Below are positions 8,096-15,131 of a DNA stretch of 16,696 bases, one piece after another (the first letter of the stretch is position 1; each line of letters opens with the position of its first letter). Position numbers and translations under genes: made by a program. Source of the DNA: Deltaproteobacteria bacterium (lineage in GTDB: Bacteria > Desulfobacterota > Dissulfuribacteria > Dissulfuribacterales > UBA3076). The notes under the pieces were generated by a model, which searched no databases, was not told the DNA's origin, and saw only the letters and a list, made by a program, of their open reading frames with translations. The DNA lies in assembly GCA_030605675.1 (NCBI GenBank), contig JAUWHV010000119.1:1-16696 (forward strand), in the 5' to 3' direction.

Positions 8096-8512
8096 TCAGG
8101 TGGTTTCAGCTTTTCCAGATTCACTTGGCAGGGCACAAAGCTTCAATCGATCCTGTTTGACCAAGTCCAGATAACTTTCTCTTATTTCCTCGAGCTGAGA
8201 CATACCCCTTAGAAATTGTGAGTACAAACTATAGTATTCTGACTGGTCAGACTCAAACCTCACCTGAATAAACTGGAGGCCGACTCCTGACCTCGCCTGG
8301 TCTAGATGCTGCACATAACCCTTAAGGGCAACTACTCCAACCACAGGCAATTCAACCAGCAAGTCAGTGATAAATCCTACAGACATGGGGGAATCTACTG
8401 CCACATAACATCCATCTAACGAGATATTGGAAGTATATCCCCATATATTAAACTCTGGGAGATATACACGGAAGTTCGCTGAATAACGCAGTCCTTTACG
8501 CCTTTCGTGCAT
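8096..8512 (-). CDS. PilZ-domain protein, probable cyclic di-GMP receptor
   Basis: The 138-residue protein carries both signature elements of cyclic di-GMP-binding PilZ domains: an N-terminal RxxxR-type motif (RRKGLR, residues 4-9) and NISLDG (29-34), matching the D/N-x-S-x-x-G pattern. A beta-rich core ends near GVGLQFIQV, and a charged helical tail follows. The ATG at 8512 is preceded by AGGAGG, a strong ribosome binding site. It is the first gene of a likely operon with prepilin peptidase and the sigma-54 regulator, suggesting a link between cyclic di-GMP and surface appendages. It has no enzyme domain, so it probably acts as a binding adaptor. The binding residues look intact, but the partner protein is unknown. 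Confidence 0.85.
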   Translation of the reverse strand: MHERRKGLRYSANFRVYLPEFNIWGYTSNISLDGCYVAVDSPMSVGFITDLLVELPVVGVVALKGYVQHLDQARSGVGLQFIQVRFESDQSEYYSLYSQFLRGMSQLEEIRESYLDLVKQDRLKLCALPSESGKAETT

Positions 8513-8563
8513 GATAATCCTCCTGGAATAGACGTCTGCTCACTATTTATGTAGGCGTTTACG

Positions 8564-8660
8564 GGTTCAAAGGTTCACAGGTTCAGGGGTTCGATGCCTT
8601 CTACATTCAAAACTCACGAATCAACGGTTCAGAATTTCCCTGAACCCTGAACCCCTGAAC
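8564..8660. repeat. GGTTCANN 8-mer array with inverted partner
   Basis: Four units of period 8 run from 8564 to 8595 (GGTTCAAA, GGTTCACA, GGTTCAGG, GGTTCGAT). The segment GTTCAGGGGTTC at 8581-8592 is matched perfectly by GAACCCCTGAAC at 8649-8660, and more degenerate CCTGAAC units surround the right arm from about 8638. A 12-bp stem with a 56-nt loop can form. The arrangement parallels the elements at 4801-4875 and 9498-9697, although the unit sequences differ. Confidence 0.8.
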
Positions 8661-8758
8661 GGTTAACCATTTATTTTACTCTTCGGACAGAACGAAGCGC
8701 GAGACAAATTTTGTTTTCTCAATTTAGGTCATGGACAATTAACATATTAAGGTTACTT

Positions 8759-8827
8759 CCTTTTTTAAATCCAAAACTTAGAATTTAGAATTCAAAATTG
8801 TGTCTGAACGGCCTTCTCGTTCAGACA
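8759..8827 (+). repeat. Dispersed hairpin element, copy 2
   Basis: It starts with CCTTTTTTAAAT, followed by five degenerate heptamers (AAATCCA, AAACTTA, GAATTTA, GAATTCA, AAATTGT). A 9-bp stem TGTCTGAAC (8801-8809) and GTTCAGACA (8819-8827) encloses the 9-nt loop GGCCTTCTC. Compared with copy 1 at 4951-5012 it has one additional heptamer. The stem sequence is identical in the two copies, while the loop differs at several positions. Confidence 0.8.
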
Positions 8828-8914
8828 ATAGTTACTATTATGCCAAGCAAACATTGGCAGTCTTTTTTGGGCAAAATAACTTGCTGATTCAAGGACCGAG
8901 TTGTTAAAAATCAT

Positions 8915-9013
8915 ATGAAGGGAGATCCATTGTGCTATAAAAGAATGGCTTCAGTTTTATGGTTATATACATTTGGGAATAACGATTGTCAAGACATGGA
9001 CCTGAACTGCTGA
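8915..9013 (+). CDS. Small hypothetical ORF upstream of the ModE-like gene
   Basis: A 32-codon ORF starts with ATG at 8915 and ends with TGA at 9011-9013, 19 nt before the next gene. An in-frame TTG at 8930 has GGGAG at 6 nt and would give 27 residues. The predicted peptide has a hydrophobic middle (SVLWLY, 13-18), an acidic end and cysteines at 7, 25 and 32, the last being the final residue. I recognise no family. It could be a chance ORF; position and the ribosome binding site are the only support. Confidence 0.2.
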   Translation: MKGDPLCYKRMASVLWLYTFGNNDCQDMDLNC

Positions 9014-9032
9014 TAAGCTTGGAGGCATTACA

Positions 9033-9443
9033 ATGCGGAGAAAAACAAGTCCCAGATTCAAGCCATCCAACAAAGACCTGAGTCCGGCTGACGCTGCGGT
9101 CAGAAAAGGCGGCTATGAATTAAAAGGACGGGTGTGGATAGAAGGTGCAAGCGGGACCTTTCTCGGTTGTGGCAGGGTGGTGCTTCTTGAGCGTATAGCT
9201 GAATTCGGTTCCATTTCAAAAGCGGCAAAATCAATGGATATGTCCTACAGACACGCCTGGGAGCTTGTGGATTCCATTAACCGCCAGGCCGGGCGGCCTC
9301 TTGTTGAAACTTCTGTCGGAGGTAAGAAGGGAGGGGGAACGAAGCTCACCGAGGCCGGGAGAGAAGCGGTTGAAGGCTTTTGGAACATCTATGAAAAATT
9401 TAAGCGTTTTTTGAACAAGGAAGGAGCATCCCTCCAATTCTAG
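9033..9443 (+). CDS. ModE-like winged helix-turn-helix protein without molybdate-binding domains
   Basis: The 136-residue protein matches the N-terminal DNA-binding domain of ModE and LysR-type regulators. LERIAEFGSISKAAKSMDMS (52-71) and YRHAWELVDSINRQ form the helix-turn-helix, GGKKGGGTKLTEAGREA (97-113) the wing, and a C-terminal helix follows. ModE proper is about 260 residues with two TOBE domains that bind molybdate; these are absent, so any metal sensing must be indirect or missing. A positively charged 30-residue N-terminal extension is unusual. The ATG at 9033 has GGAGG 8-12 nt upstream. It lies ahead of the hyp genes on the same strand, separated by a 277-nt inverted-repeat spacer. 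Short proteins of this kind are often found near molybdenum or tungsten genes. A role in hydrogenase maturation control is inference only. Confidence 0.85.
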   Translation: MRRKTSPRFKPSNKDLSPADAAVRKGGYELKGRVWIEGASGTFLGCGRVVLLERIAEFGSISKAAKSMDMSYRHAWELVDSINRQAGRPLVETSVGGKKGGGTKLTEAGREAVEGFWNIYEKFKRFLNKEGASLQF

Positions 9444-9497
9444 TTATGGCCCTGGTGGGGGATGTCAAAAAAATCATTCACATTATCAGGAAATTAT

Positions 9498-9697
9498 GTA
9501 ACTATTCAGGTGAATAGACTGAAGGTAGAAGGCTGAAGTAACCGCCCGCTTCGCTCAAGACGCAAAGGACGCAAAGAAATGACGGGGATGAAAAAAAGGC
9601 TTACCGCAGAATTTAGAGGATTCATCTCTGTTCGATCGTTGCGAGATAGTTGAAATACTTCAGTCTTCAGCCTTCAGTCTTCAACCTGAATAGTTAC
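9498..9697. repeat. 200-bp inverted-repeat element between the ModE-like gene and hypF
   Basis: The ends are perfect 14-bp inverted repeats, GTAACTATTCAGGT (9498-9511) and ACCTGAATAGTTAC (9684-9697). Inside them the similarity continues imperfectly to about 40 bp per arm, made of degenerate heptamers: GACTGAA, GGTAGAA, GGCTGAA on the left and CTTCAGT, CTTCAGC, CTTCAGT, CTTCAAC on the right. The centre contains a doubled 9-mer (GACGCAAAG at 9559-9567 and 9568-9576) and no ORF of note. I see no clear target-site duplication. It resembles a small non-autonomous element or a large hairpin; which one cannot be decided here. Confidence 0.8.
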
Positions 9698-9720
9698 GAT
9701 ATTGCTATACTGCAGGCAGA

Positions 9721-12048
9721 ATGAAACTAAATGCCATTGAACTCAAGGTCTCCGGCATTGTACAGGGCGTAGGATTCAGGCCGTATGTTTACCGCCTGGC
9801 CCTAAAATACGGCCTTGCCGGAATGGTCGGTAATACGGGTGAAGGTGTGCTTATCCGAGCCCAAGGACCCGGTTCAAGTCTCAGGGCCTTTGTCAAGGCC
9901 CTTAAAGATGAAGTCCCACGTCTGGCCTGCATAACATCCATTGAACAGAGACATATAGAGGCCCAGCCGGGCAGGAAGGGCTTTGTGATACTTGCGAGTC
10001 AGGCAGGCGGCGAGCGCAAAGCCCTCATCTCCCCGGACGTGGCTGTATGCAGAGAATGCATCAGGGAACTCCTTGACCCAAAGGACAGGCGTTATGGTTA
10101 CCCCTTTATCAACTGCACAAACTGCGGCCCCAGGTTCACCATAATCGAATCCATGCCCTACGACCGGCCCGGTACCTCCATGAAGGTATTTCCAATGTGT
10201 AAAGAGTGCGCTAAGGAGTACTATGATCCACGAGACCGTAGATTCCACGCCCAGCCAAATGCCTGCTGGACCTGCGGCCCAAGCCTCTTTTGGCACGGAT
10301 CGAATGGAGAATTTGTGCCTTCGGACGATCCTGTCTCTAATGCCGCAAAGGCATTGGGGCAAGGGCACATAGTGGCCGTCAAGGGGCTTGGGGGATTTCA
10401 CCTTGCAGTAGACGCCGGTTCTGAAAAATCAGTGGCCTTGCTCAGGGCCCGTAAAGGCAGGAGGTCAAAGCCTCTGGCAGTAATGGTGCGGGATATCGAC
10501 ACGGCAAGGCGTCTTTGTCGTGTATCTTCAGAAGAGGCAAGGCTTCTTGTATCCCGGGAAGGGCCAATAGTGCTGCTGAAAAAGAATGAGGATGTAGACC
10601 TTGCCTTCAATCTCTCACCAGGGATCAGTGATCTGGGACTGATGTTGCCCTATACGCCTCTCCATCATCTGTTGCTTGCCCAAAGAGGCTGTCCTGAATC
10701 CCTGGTAATGACCAGCGGAAACCCGTGCAACTCTCCCATCTGCACGGGAAATGACGAAGCCCTGCAGTGCCTTTCCGGCATCGCGGACTATTTCCTGCTC
10801 CATGACAGGGAGATAGTTGCCAGGGTCGATGACTCTGTGATCAAGGTGGCGGCAGGCAAGGCCAGGATAATCCGCCGCTCAAGGGGCTATGTGCCAAGGC
10901 CGGTCAGAATGCCATGGAGACTCCCCCAGATACTGGCCTGCGGTGGGGATCTGAAAAACACCTTTTGCCTCGCAAAAGACAGGGAGGCATTCCTCAGCCA
11001 GCACATAGGGGACCTGGACGTCCCTGATACACTGGACTTCTTTAGACAAGGCCTGGAGCATTTGAAAGAGGTCCTTGGGATAATGCCCGAGACAGTGGTC
11101 TGTGACCTCCACCCTGATTATTTCAGCACAAGGCAGGCAAGAGGACTGTCGTTGCCTTGCATTGCCGTACAACACCATCATGCCCATGCAGTGTCGATCA
11201 TGGCAGAGCATGGACTTGATGAGACGGTGCTGGCAGTGATCCTGGACGGTGCCGGTTATGGACCGGACGGCACTGTATGGGGTGGAGAGCTGTTCCTTGC
11301 AAGCAGATCAGGCTACCGGCGCATGGGCCGTCTTGGGCGTCTGCCGTTACCCGGAGGAGATGCTGCGGCCAAGGCCCCTTGGCGTATGGGTCTCTCAATT
11401 CTCTGGGCGACGTTCGGCCCTGATGGTCTCACAAATTCTGTCTTGCCCGCCACGCTTTGTTCCATTCCAGAGGAAAAGAGGCGGGTAGTTGCACAGATGA
11501 TGGCAAAGGGGTTGAATTCACCTGTTGCATCGAGTTGCGGCCGGCTCTTTGATGCTGTTGCGGCAGTCCTTGGGCTGAGATCTGAGTCGGAATATGAGGG
11601 TCAGGCGGCCATGGAGCTGGAGTCCCTTGCCGGGGAGTGCTCTGGGGAGATATCCCTGAAAAGACCTGTATACCCGCTAACGATTCGAAAAAAAGAGGGG
11701 CTTTGGGTCATCGATCTGCATGGATTGACAGAGGCAATCATTAAGGATCTCATGGACAAGGTACCAAAAGAGGCCATAGCCCTGCGTTTTCACGTCTGGC
11801 TTGCAAGGTCAATCGTTCAGCTCCTGAAGAGGCTGTCTGACGAAACCGGCATCAAGACAGTAGTGCTGGCAGGGGGCTGCATGCAGAACGCCCTCTTGCT
11901 GCAAGTCCTTATGGACCTCCTCGGCTGCGAGGGATTCTTTGTTTATGCCGGAGAGCAGATTCCTGCAAATGACGGGGGACTGTCATTAGGGCAAGTTGTG
12001 ATTGGAGGAACTGGAAATGTGCCTGGCCATTCCCATGCGCGTCACTGA
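9721..12048 (+). CDS. hypF: Carbamoyltransferase HypF, [NiFe]-hydrogenase maturation
   Basis: HypF makes carbamoyl adenylate from carbamoyl phosphate and ATP, then transfers the carbamoyl group to the C-terminal cysteine of HypE for conversion to a cyanide ligand. The 775-residue length is typical. In order: an acylphosphatase domain (GIVQGVGFRPYVYRLA, 12-27, including Arg20); two Cys4 zinc-finger pairs (Cys110/113 with 132/135, Cys160/163 with 182/185); a YrdC-like domain (KGLGGFHLAVDA, RRSKPLAVM, MTSGNP); and a Kae1-like domain with HHHAH (485-489), LDGAGYGPDGTVWGGE and GGCMQN. All expected catalytic motifs are present. The ATG at 9721 agrees with family N-termini but its ribosome binding site is weak. 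It overlaps hypC and leads a hypF-C-D-E series. Confidence 0.97.
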   Translation: MKLNAIELKVSGIVQGVGFRPYVYRLALKYGLAGMVGNTGEGVLIRAQGPGSSLRAFVKALKDEVPRLACITSIEQRHIEAQPGRKGFVILASQAGGERKALISPDVAVCRECIRELLDPKDRRYGYPFINCTNCGPRFTIIESMPYDRPGTSMKVFPMCKECAKEYYDPRDRRFHAQPNACWTCGPSLFWHGSNGEFVPSDDPVSNAAKALGQGHIVAVKGLGGFHLAVDAGSEKSVALLRARKGRRSKPLAVMVRDIDTARRLCRVSSEEARLLVSREGPIVLLKKNEDVDLAFNLSPGISDLGLMLPYTPLHHLLLAQRGCPESLVMTSGNPCNSPICTGNDEALQCLSGIADYFLLHDREIVARVDDSVIKVAAGKARIIRRSRGYVPRPVRMPWRLPQILACGGDLKNTFCLAKDREAFLSQHIGDLDVPDTLDFFRQGLEHLKEVLGIMPETVVCDLHPDYFSTRQARGLSLPCIAVQHHHAHAVSIMAEHGLDETVLAVILDGAGYGPDGTVWGGELFLASRSGYRRMGRLGRLPLPGGDAAAKAPWRMGLSILWATFGPDGLTNSVLPATLCSIPEEKRRVVAQMMAKGLNSPVASSCGRLFDAVAAVLGLRSESEYEGQAAMELESLAGECSGEISLKRPVYPLTIRKKEGLWVIDLHGLTEAIIKDLMDKVPKEAIALRFHVWLARSIVQLLKRLSDETGIKTVVLAGGCMQNALLLQVLMDLLGCEGFFVYAGEQIPANDGGLSLGQVVIGGTGNVPGHSHARH

Positions 12049-12262
12049 AATAAAGGACGATGATGATATATTAACATCGCAAGTCGCTGTTGTGGACGTT
12101 GGCGGGATCCGGAAGGAAGTCCGTCTGGATATAGTTGACCGCAGGCCCGCGGTGGGAGAATATGTCATAGTGCATGCGGGTTTTGCCATACACGCCCTGG
12201 ACAAGGATGAGGCAGAGGGCAACCTGAGACTGTTGATGGAGACGGCAGAGGGCATCCGGTGA
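12017..12262 (+). CDS. hypC: Hydrogenase maturation chaperone HypC
   Basis: HypC is a small chaperone that carries the iron centre with its cyanide and CO ligands together with HypD, then delivers it to the hydrogenase large subunit. The start must be the ATG at 12017 rather than an in-frame TTG at 12002, because the functional N-terminus is MCLAIPM with an essential Cys2, and GGAGG lies 8 nt upstream. This gives 81 residues, usual for the family. The beta-barrel region includes VDVGGIRKEV and VGEYVIVHAGFAIHALD, as in HypC/HybG proteins. It overlaps the end of hypF by 32 nt and hypD by 4 nt, so translation is probably coupled. Confidence 0.96.
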   Translation: MCLAIPMRVTEIKDDDDILTSQVAVVDVGGIRKEVRLDIVDRRPAVGEYVIVHAGFAIHALDKDEAEGNLRLLMETAEGIR

Positions 12263-13353
12263 GGCACCTATATGAATTCAGGGACAGAGGACTCACGATT
12301 TCCCTGGCAACAGAACTTGACCGGATTGTAGACAGGCCTATCCGGTTTATGGAGGTCTGCGGCACGCATACCATGGCAATATTCCGCCACGGCCTGCGTT
12401 CCATGCTTCCTGAAGATCTGCACCTCATATCCGGACCTGGCTGCCCGGTCTGCGTGACCCCGACAGGACATATAGACGCATTTATCCGGGTCGCCTGCAT
12501 GCCCGGAGTCACTGTGGCCACCTTTGGTGATCTGGTCCGCGTGCCGGGCACAAATGGTTCGCTTGCGCGTGCCGGGTCTCAGGGAGCGCGAATTGAAGTG
12601 GTCTATTCCCCGATAGATGCCCTGAATCTGGCAGAGCAGCGTCCAAAGGACCTGGTGGTTTTTCCGGCCATTGGATTCGAGGCCACGATTCCCGGAGTCG
12701 CAGCCACCATTCTAGAGGCAAGACGCAGGAAAATTCAAAACTTTGCTGTTTTTTCCGCGCACAAGCTCATGCCACCGGCCCTTGAGGCCCTGATGTCGCA
12801 ATCAGGTCTTGAAATACAAGGCCTCCTGTGCCCGGGACATGTGAGCACCATCATAGGGGCCAATGCCTATAGATTTCTATCAATGCGCTATCATTTACCC
12901 TGTGTAATCGCCGGGTTTGAGCCGGCGGATATTATTCATGCCCTGATCTTGTTGACAAGACAGGTCAGATATGGCAGGGCTGAAGTGGAAAATGCATATC
13001 CAAGGGCAGCAGGATGGGAAGGAAATGCCCGGGCACAGGGCCTGATGCAAGAGGTCTTTGAACCAGTGGATGCAGAGTGGAGGGGTATGGGTATTATTCC
13101 CGGGAGCGGGCTTGCCATCCAGCCGGAATTCTCAGAATTTGACATTACAAAGCGCTTGGATATAGAAATCCCCCAAGTCCAGGGCCCCGAGGGTTGCCGC
13201 TGCGGAGAAATCCTTATAGGACAGTGTATGCCCAGTGACTGTCACTTGTTCGCCACAGTATGCACCCCTTTGGACCCTATAGGCCCGTGTATGGTCTCTA
13301 CAGAGGGGGCTTGTGCTGCTTATTATCGCTATGGGAGATCTTTTAGTTCGTAG
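12259..13353 (+). CDS. hypD: Hydrogenase maturation iron-sulfur protein HypD
   Basis: HypD holds a [4Fe-4S] cluster and, with HypC and HypE, is the scaffold on which the Fe(CN)2CO group is built. The 364-residue length fits. Conserved features are CGTHT (Cys34), GPGCPVCVTP (Cys62 and Cys65), CPGHVSTIIG, and a C-terminal cysteine cluster (Cys313, 315, 323, 328, 335, 344) holding the family's cluster ligands. The GTG start at 12259 overlaps the hypC stop in GTGA. The final two serines and the TAG stop are encoded by the first unit of a heptamer repeat array, so the extreme C-terminus may have been altered by that array. Confidence 0.97.
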   Translation: MRHLYEFRDRGLTISLATELDRIVDRPIRFMEVCGTHTMAIFRHGLRSMLPEDLHLISGPGCPVCVTPTGHIDAFIRVACMPGVTVATFGDLVRVPGTNGSLARAGSQGARIEVVYSPIDALNLAEQRPKDLVVFPAIGFEATIPGVAATILEARRRKIQNFAVFSAHKLMPPALEALMSQSGLEIQGLLCPGHVSTIIGANAYRFLSMRYHLPCVIAGFEPADIIHALILLTRQVRYGRAEVENAYPRAAGWEGNARAQGLMQEVFEPVDAEWRGMGIIPGSGLAIQPEFSEFDITKRLDIEIPQVQGPEGCRCGEILIGQCMPSDCHLFATVCTPLDPIGPCMVSTEGACAAYYRYGRSFSS

Positions 13354-13400
13354 TTAATAGTTCGTGGTTGATAGTTCGTGGTTCGTAGTTCGTGATTGGT
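13345..13400. repeat. AGTTCGT heptamer array spanning the hypD stop codon
   Basis: Eight consecutive units of period 7 run from 13345 to 13400: AGTTCGT, AGTTAAT, AGTTCGT, GGTTGAT, AGTTCGT, GGTTCGT, AGTTCGT, GATTGGT. The hypD stop (13351-13353) lies at the junction of units 1 and 2. The array fills about half of the 108-nt hypD-hypE gap, the only large gap in the hyp operon. Unlike the elements at 4801 and 9498, no inverted partner was seen nearby. Confidence 0.88.
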
Positions 13401-13461
13401 GAATACCTGTTTTTCCTATGAGCTATTTTAACAGTAAATGTTCGATGAAAGATGAGGGAAA

Positions 13462-14475
13462 TTGAAAAACAAAATTATTCTCCTGGAACACGGAAGCGGC
13501 GGCCTTGCCGGCCAGGAGCTTATAAGCCGGCTCTTTCTGACCCACCTGGGCAATCCGGTTCTCTCCGCTCTTGAAGACAGCGCAATTATAGAAACCAGTA
13601 CCGGTCGGCTTGCCTTTTCTACTGACAGCTATACGGTTGACCCTATATTCTTTCCTGGCGGAGACATTGGTTTACTGGCGGTCCACGGCACTATAAACGA
13701 CATTGCGATGCGCGGCGCGTATCCCATATGCCTGAGCCTTGGGGTGATTCTGGAAGAGGGTCTGCTTATATCTGATCTGGAAAATATTGTTCTATCCATC
13801 AAGGAGGCGTCTGAAAAAGCAGGGGTGCCGGTTGTAACCGGAGACACCAAGGTAGTGCCCAAGGGCAAGGGAGACAAAATCTTCATCAATACCTCAGGCA
13901 TAGGAATAGTGCCTGACGGGGTAAACATATCCGTCAAAGAGGCAAGACCTGGAGATATCATAATGCTTTCGGGCACTATTGCAGACCACGGTGTCGCCAT
14001 CCTGACTCGTCGAGCCGGGATCTCTATCCAAGGGGATCTCAAGAGCGACACCATGGCCCTGCACAGGCTTGTACAGTTATTGGTTGAGACCTTGCCGGAG
14101 GCGGTTCATACACTGAGGGACCCGACACGTGGAGGGATTGCCACAGCCTTTAATGAAATAGCCAAGACCGCAGGGGTCGGGATGGATATAGATGAATCCA
14201 AAATACCTATCAGACCCGAAGTGGAAGCCGCCTGCGAGCTCCTGGGCCTGGACCCGCTATATCTCGCCAGTGAAGGAAAGTTTCTGGCCCTGATAGCCCC
14301 TGAGTATGCGGCACAGGCACTTGATATGATACGCTTACAGCCAGAGGGCAGGGACGCGGCTATCGTTGGCAGAGTCACCAAGGACCCGGCAAGCAGGGTT
14401 GTACTGAAGACCGCGGTCGGCGGGGCAAGACTGGTGGAGTCCCTGAGTGGTGAGCCGCTTCCCAGGATTTGTTGA
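13462..14475 (+). CDS. hypE: Hydrogenase maturation protein HypE (carbamoyl dehydratase)
   Basis: HypE dehydrates the carbamoyl group received from HypF, in an ATP-dependent step, to a thiocyanate on its C-terminal cysteine, which supplies the cyanide ligands of [NiFe]-hydrogenase. The 337-residue product is of normal length. It has EHGSGG (9-14), then FSTDSYTVDP, HGTINDIAMRGA, TGDTKVVPKG, and RDPTRGGIATAFNEIA, all typical of the PurM/SelD-like fold. It ends in PRIC, so Cys337 is the last residue, as function requires. The start is TTG at 13462 with GAGGG close upstream. It follows hypD after a gap filled by heptamer repeats and converges on the membrane protein gene with a 20-nt gap. Confidence 0.97.
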   Translation: MKNKIILLEHGSGGLAGQELISRLFLTHLGNPVLSALEDSAIIETSTGRLAFSTDSYTVDPIFFPGGDIGLLAVHGTINDIAMRGAYPICLSLGVILEEGLLISDLENIVLSIKEASEKAGVPVVTGDTKVVPKGKGDKIFINTSGIGIVPDGVNISVKEARPGDIIMLSGTIADHGVAILTRRAGISIQGDLKSDTMALHRLVQLLVETLPEAVHTLRDPTRGGIATAFNEIAKTAGVGMDIDESKIPIRPEVEAACELLGLDPLYLASEGKFLALIAPEYAAQALDMIRLQPEGRDAAIVGRVTKDPASRVVLKTAVGGARLVESLSGEPLPRIC

Positions 14476-14495
14476 CCACCGCACCTACGCCATAC

Positions 14496-15131
14496 CTATT
14501 TTCCAGGTTTCTTATGCCGGAACCATGAATGTGCTGACATAACCGGAACCAAAAGATACACGCAAGAAGACCACAGCGGAGTTATGAAGGCTAGAACCAT
14601 CGCCAGAAGGGCGACAACCGGAATAATCGCATCACGCCTGTTTTCTGCTGATATACGTCGCGGGTCGAGACCGCGGTCAACCAGACGATAATTATTTGTG
14701 GCGTAAGTCCAGTTCAAGGCATTTAATGTTCCCAGTATGAACAAATTGAGATCAAAAAAGAGTTTTGCTGTAGTTTCATCAGGATAATCGCCGGTTAAAG
14801 AAGTAGAGAAAGGAACCAGAGCTACAAACATGAGACTGCAAATATTTATCCAGAGGTGGGTATGATCGGTTCGTTTGATGAAATGAAATTGCTGATGGTG
14901 CACACTCCAGAAGATCGCCAGAAGAATGAAACTGAGTGCGTAATTAAAAAATTCATGCGTCTGCCCAAACAACAGGTCATGCAGCTCTGTTGCCGGTGTT
15001 AGATCAGCTCCCATCTCAGGAAGCGCAAGGTTTAGTACCAGCAACGTCATTGCGATGGAAAAGATGCCATCTGCTAAACTCTCGATGCGCCGGGTTGTCA
15101 TTCCGAGTTCCGAGTCATCTGATTTTGTCAC
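14496..15131 (-). CDS. TMEM175-family (DUF1211) membrane protein, possible potassium channel
   Basis: The 211-residue protein has six likely membrane segments (about 22-38, 61-79, 94-113, 124-143, 168-186, 189-201). The first contains SLADGIFSIAMTLLVL (18-33), the hallmark of bacterial TMEM175 proteins, whose usual FSDGVFAIA is here LADGIFSIA. Bacterial members characterised so far form potassium-permeable channels from this six-helix unit. HHQQFHF (78-84) and TYATNNY after the fourth segment also fit the family. The GTG start at 15131 has AGGGGAAAG upstream. The Phe of the FSD motif is replaced by Leu and the Ser by Ala, so gating or selectivity could differ. It stands alone and converges with hypE; no link to hydrogenase maturation is apparent. 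Confidence 0.85.
   Translation of the reverse strand: MTKSDDSELGMTTRRIESLADGIFSIAMTLLVLNLALPEMGADLTPATELHDLLFGQTHEFFNYALSFILLAIFWSVHHQQFHFIKRTDHTHLWINICSLMFVALVPFSTSLTGDYPDETTAKLFFDLNLFILGTLNALNWTYATNNYRLVDRGLDPRRISAENRRDAIIPVVALLAMVLAFITPLWSSCVYLLVPVMSAHSWFRHKKPGK

Larger units (their letters stand above)
8513..9032. other. Repeat-rich 520-nt divergent spacer
   Basis: This stretch separates the minus-strand PilZ operon from the plus-strand ModE-like gene. It holds an 8-mer array with an inverted partner (8564-8660), a short CTTCG/CGAAG stem near 8680, the second copy of the dispersed hairpin element (8759-8827), and one small ORF just before the ModE-like gene (8915-9013). No conserved gene was recognised. 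Promoters for both flanking genes should lie here, but I could not fix them. Confidence 0.6.
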
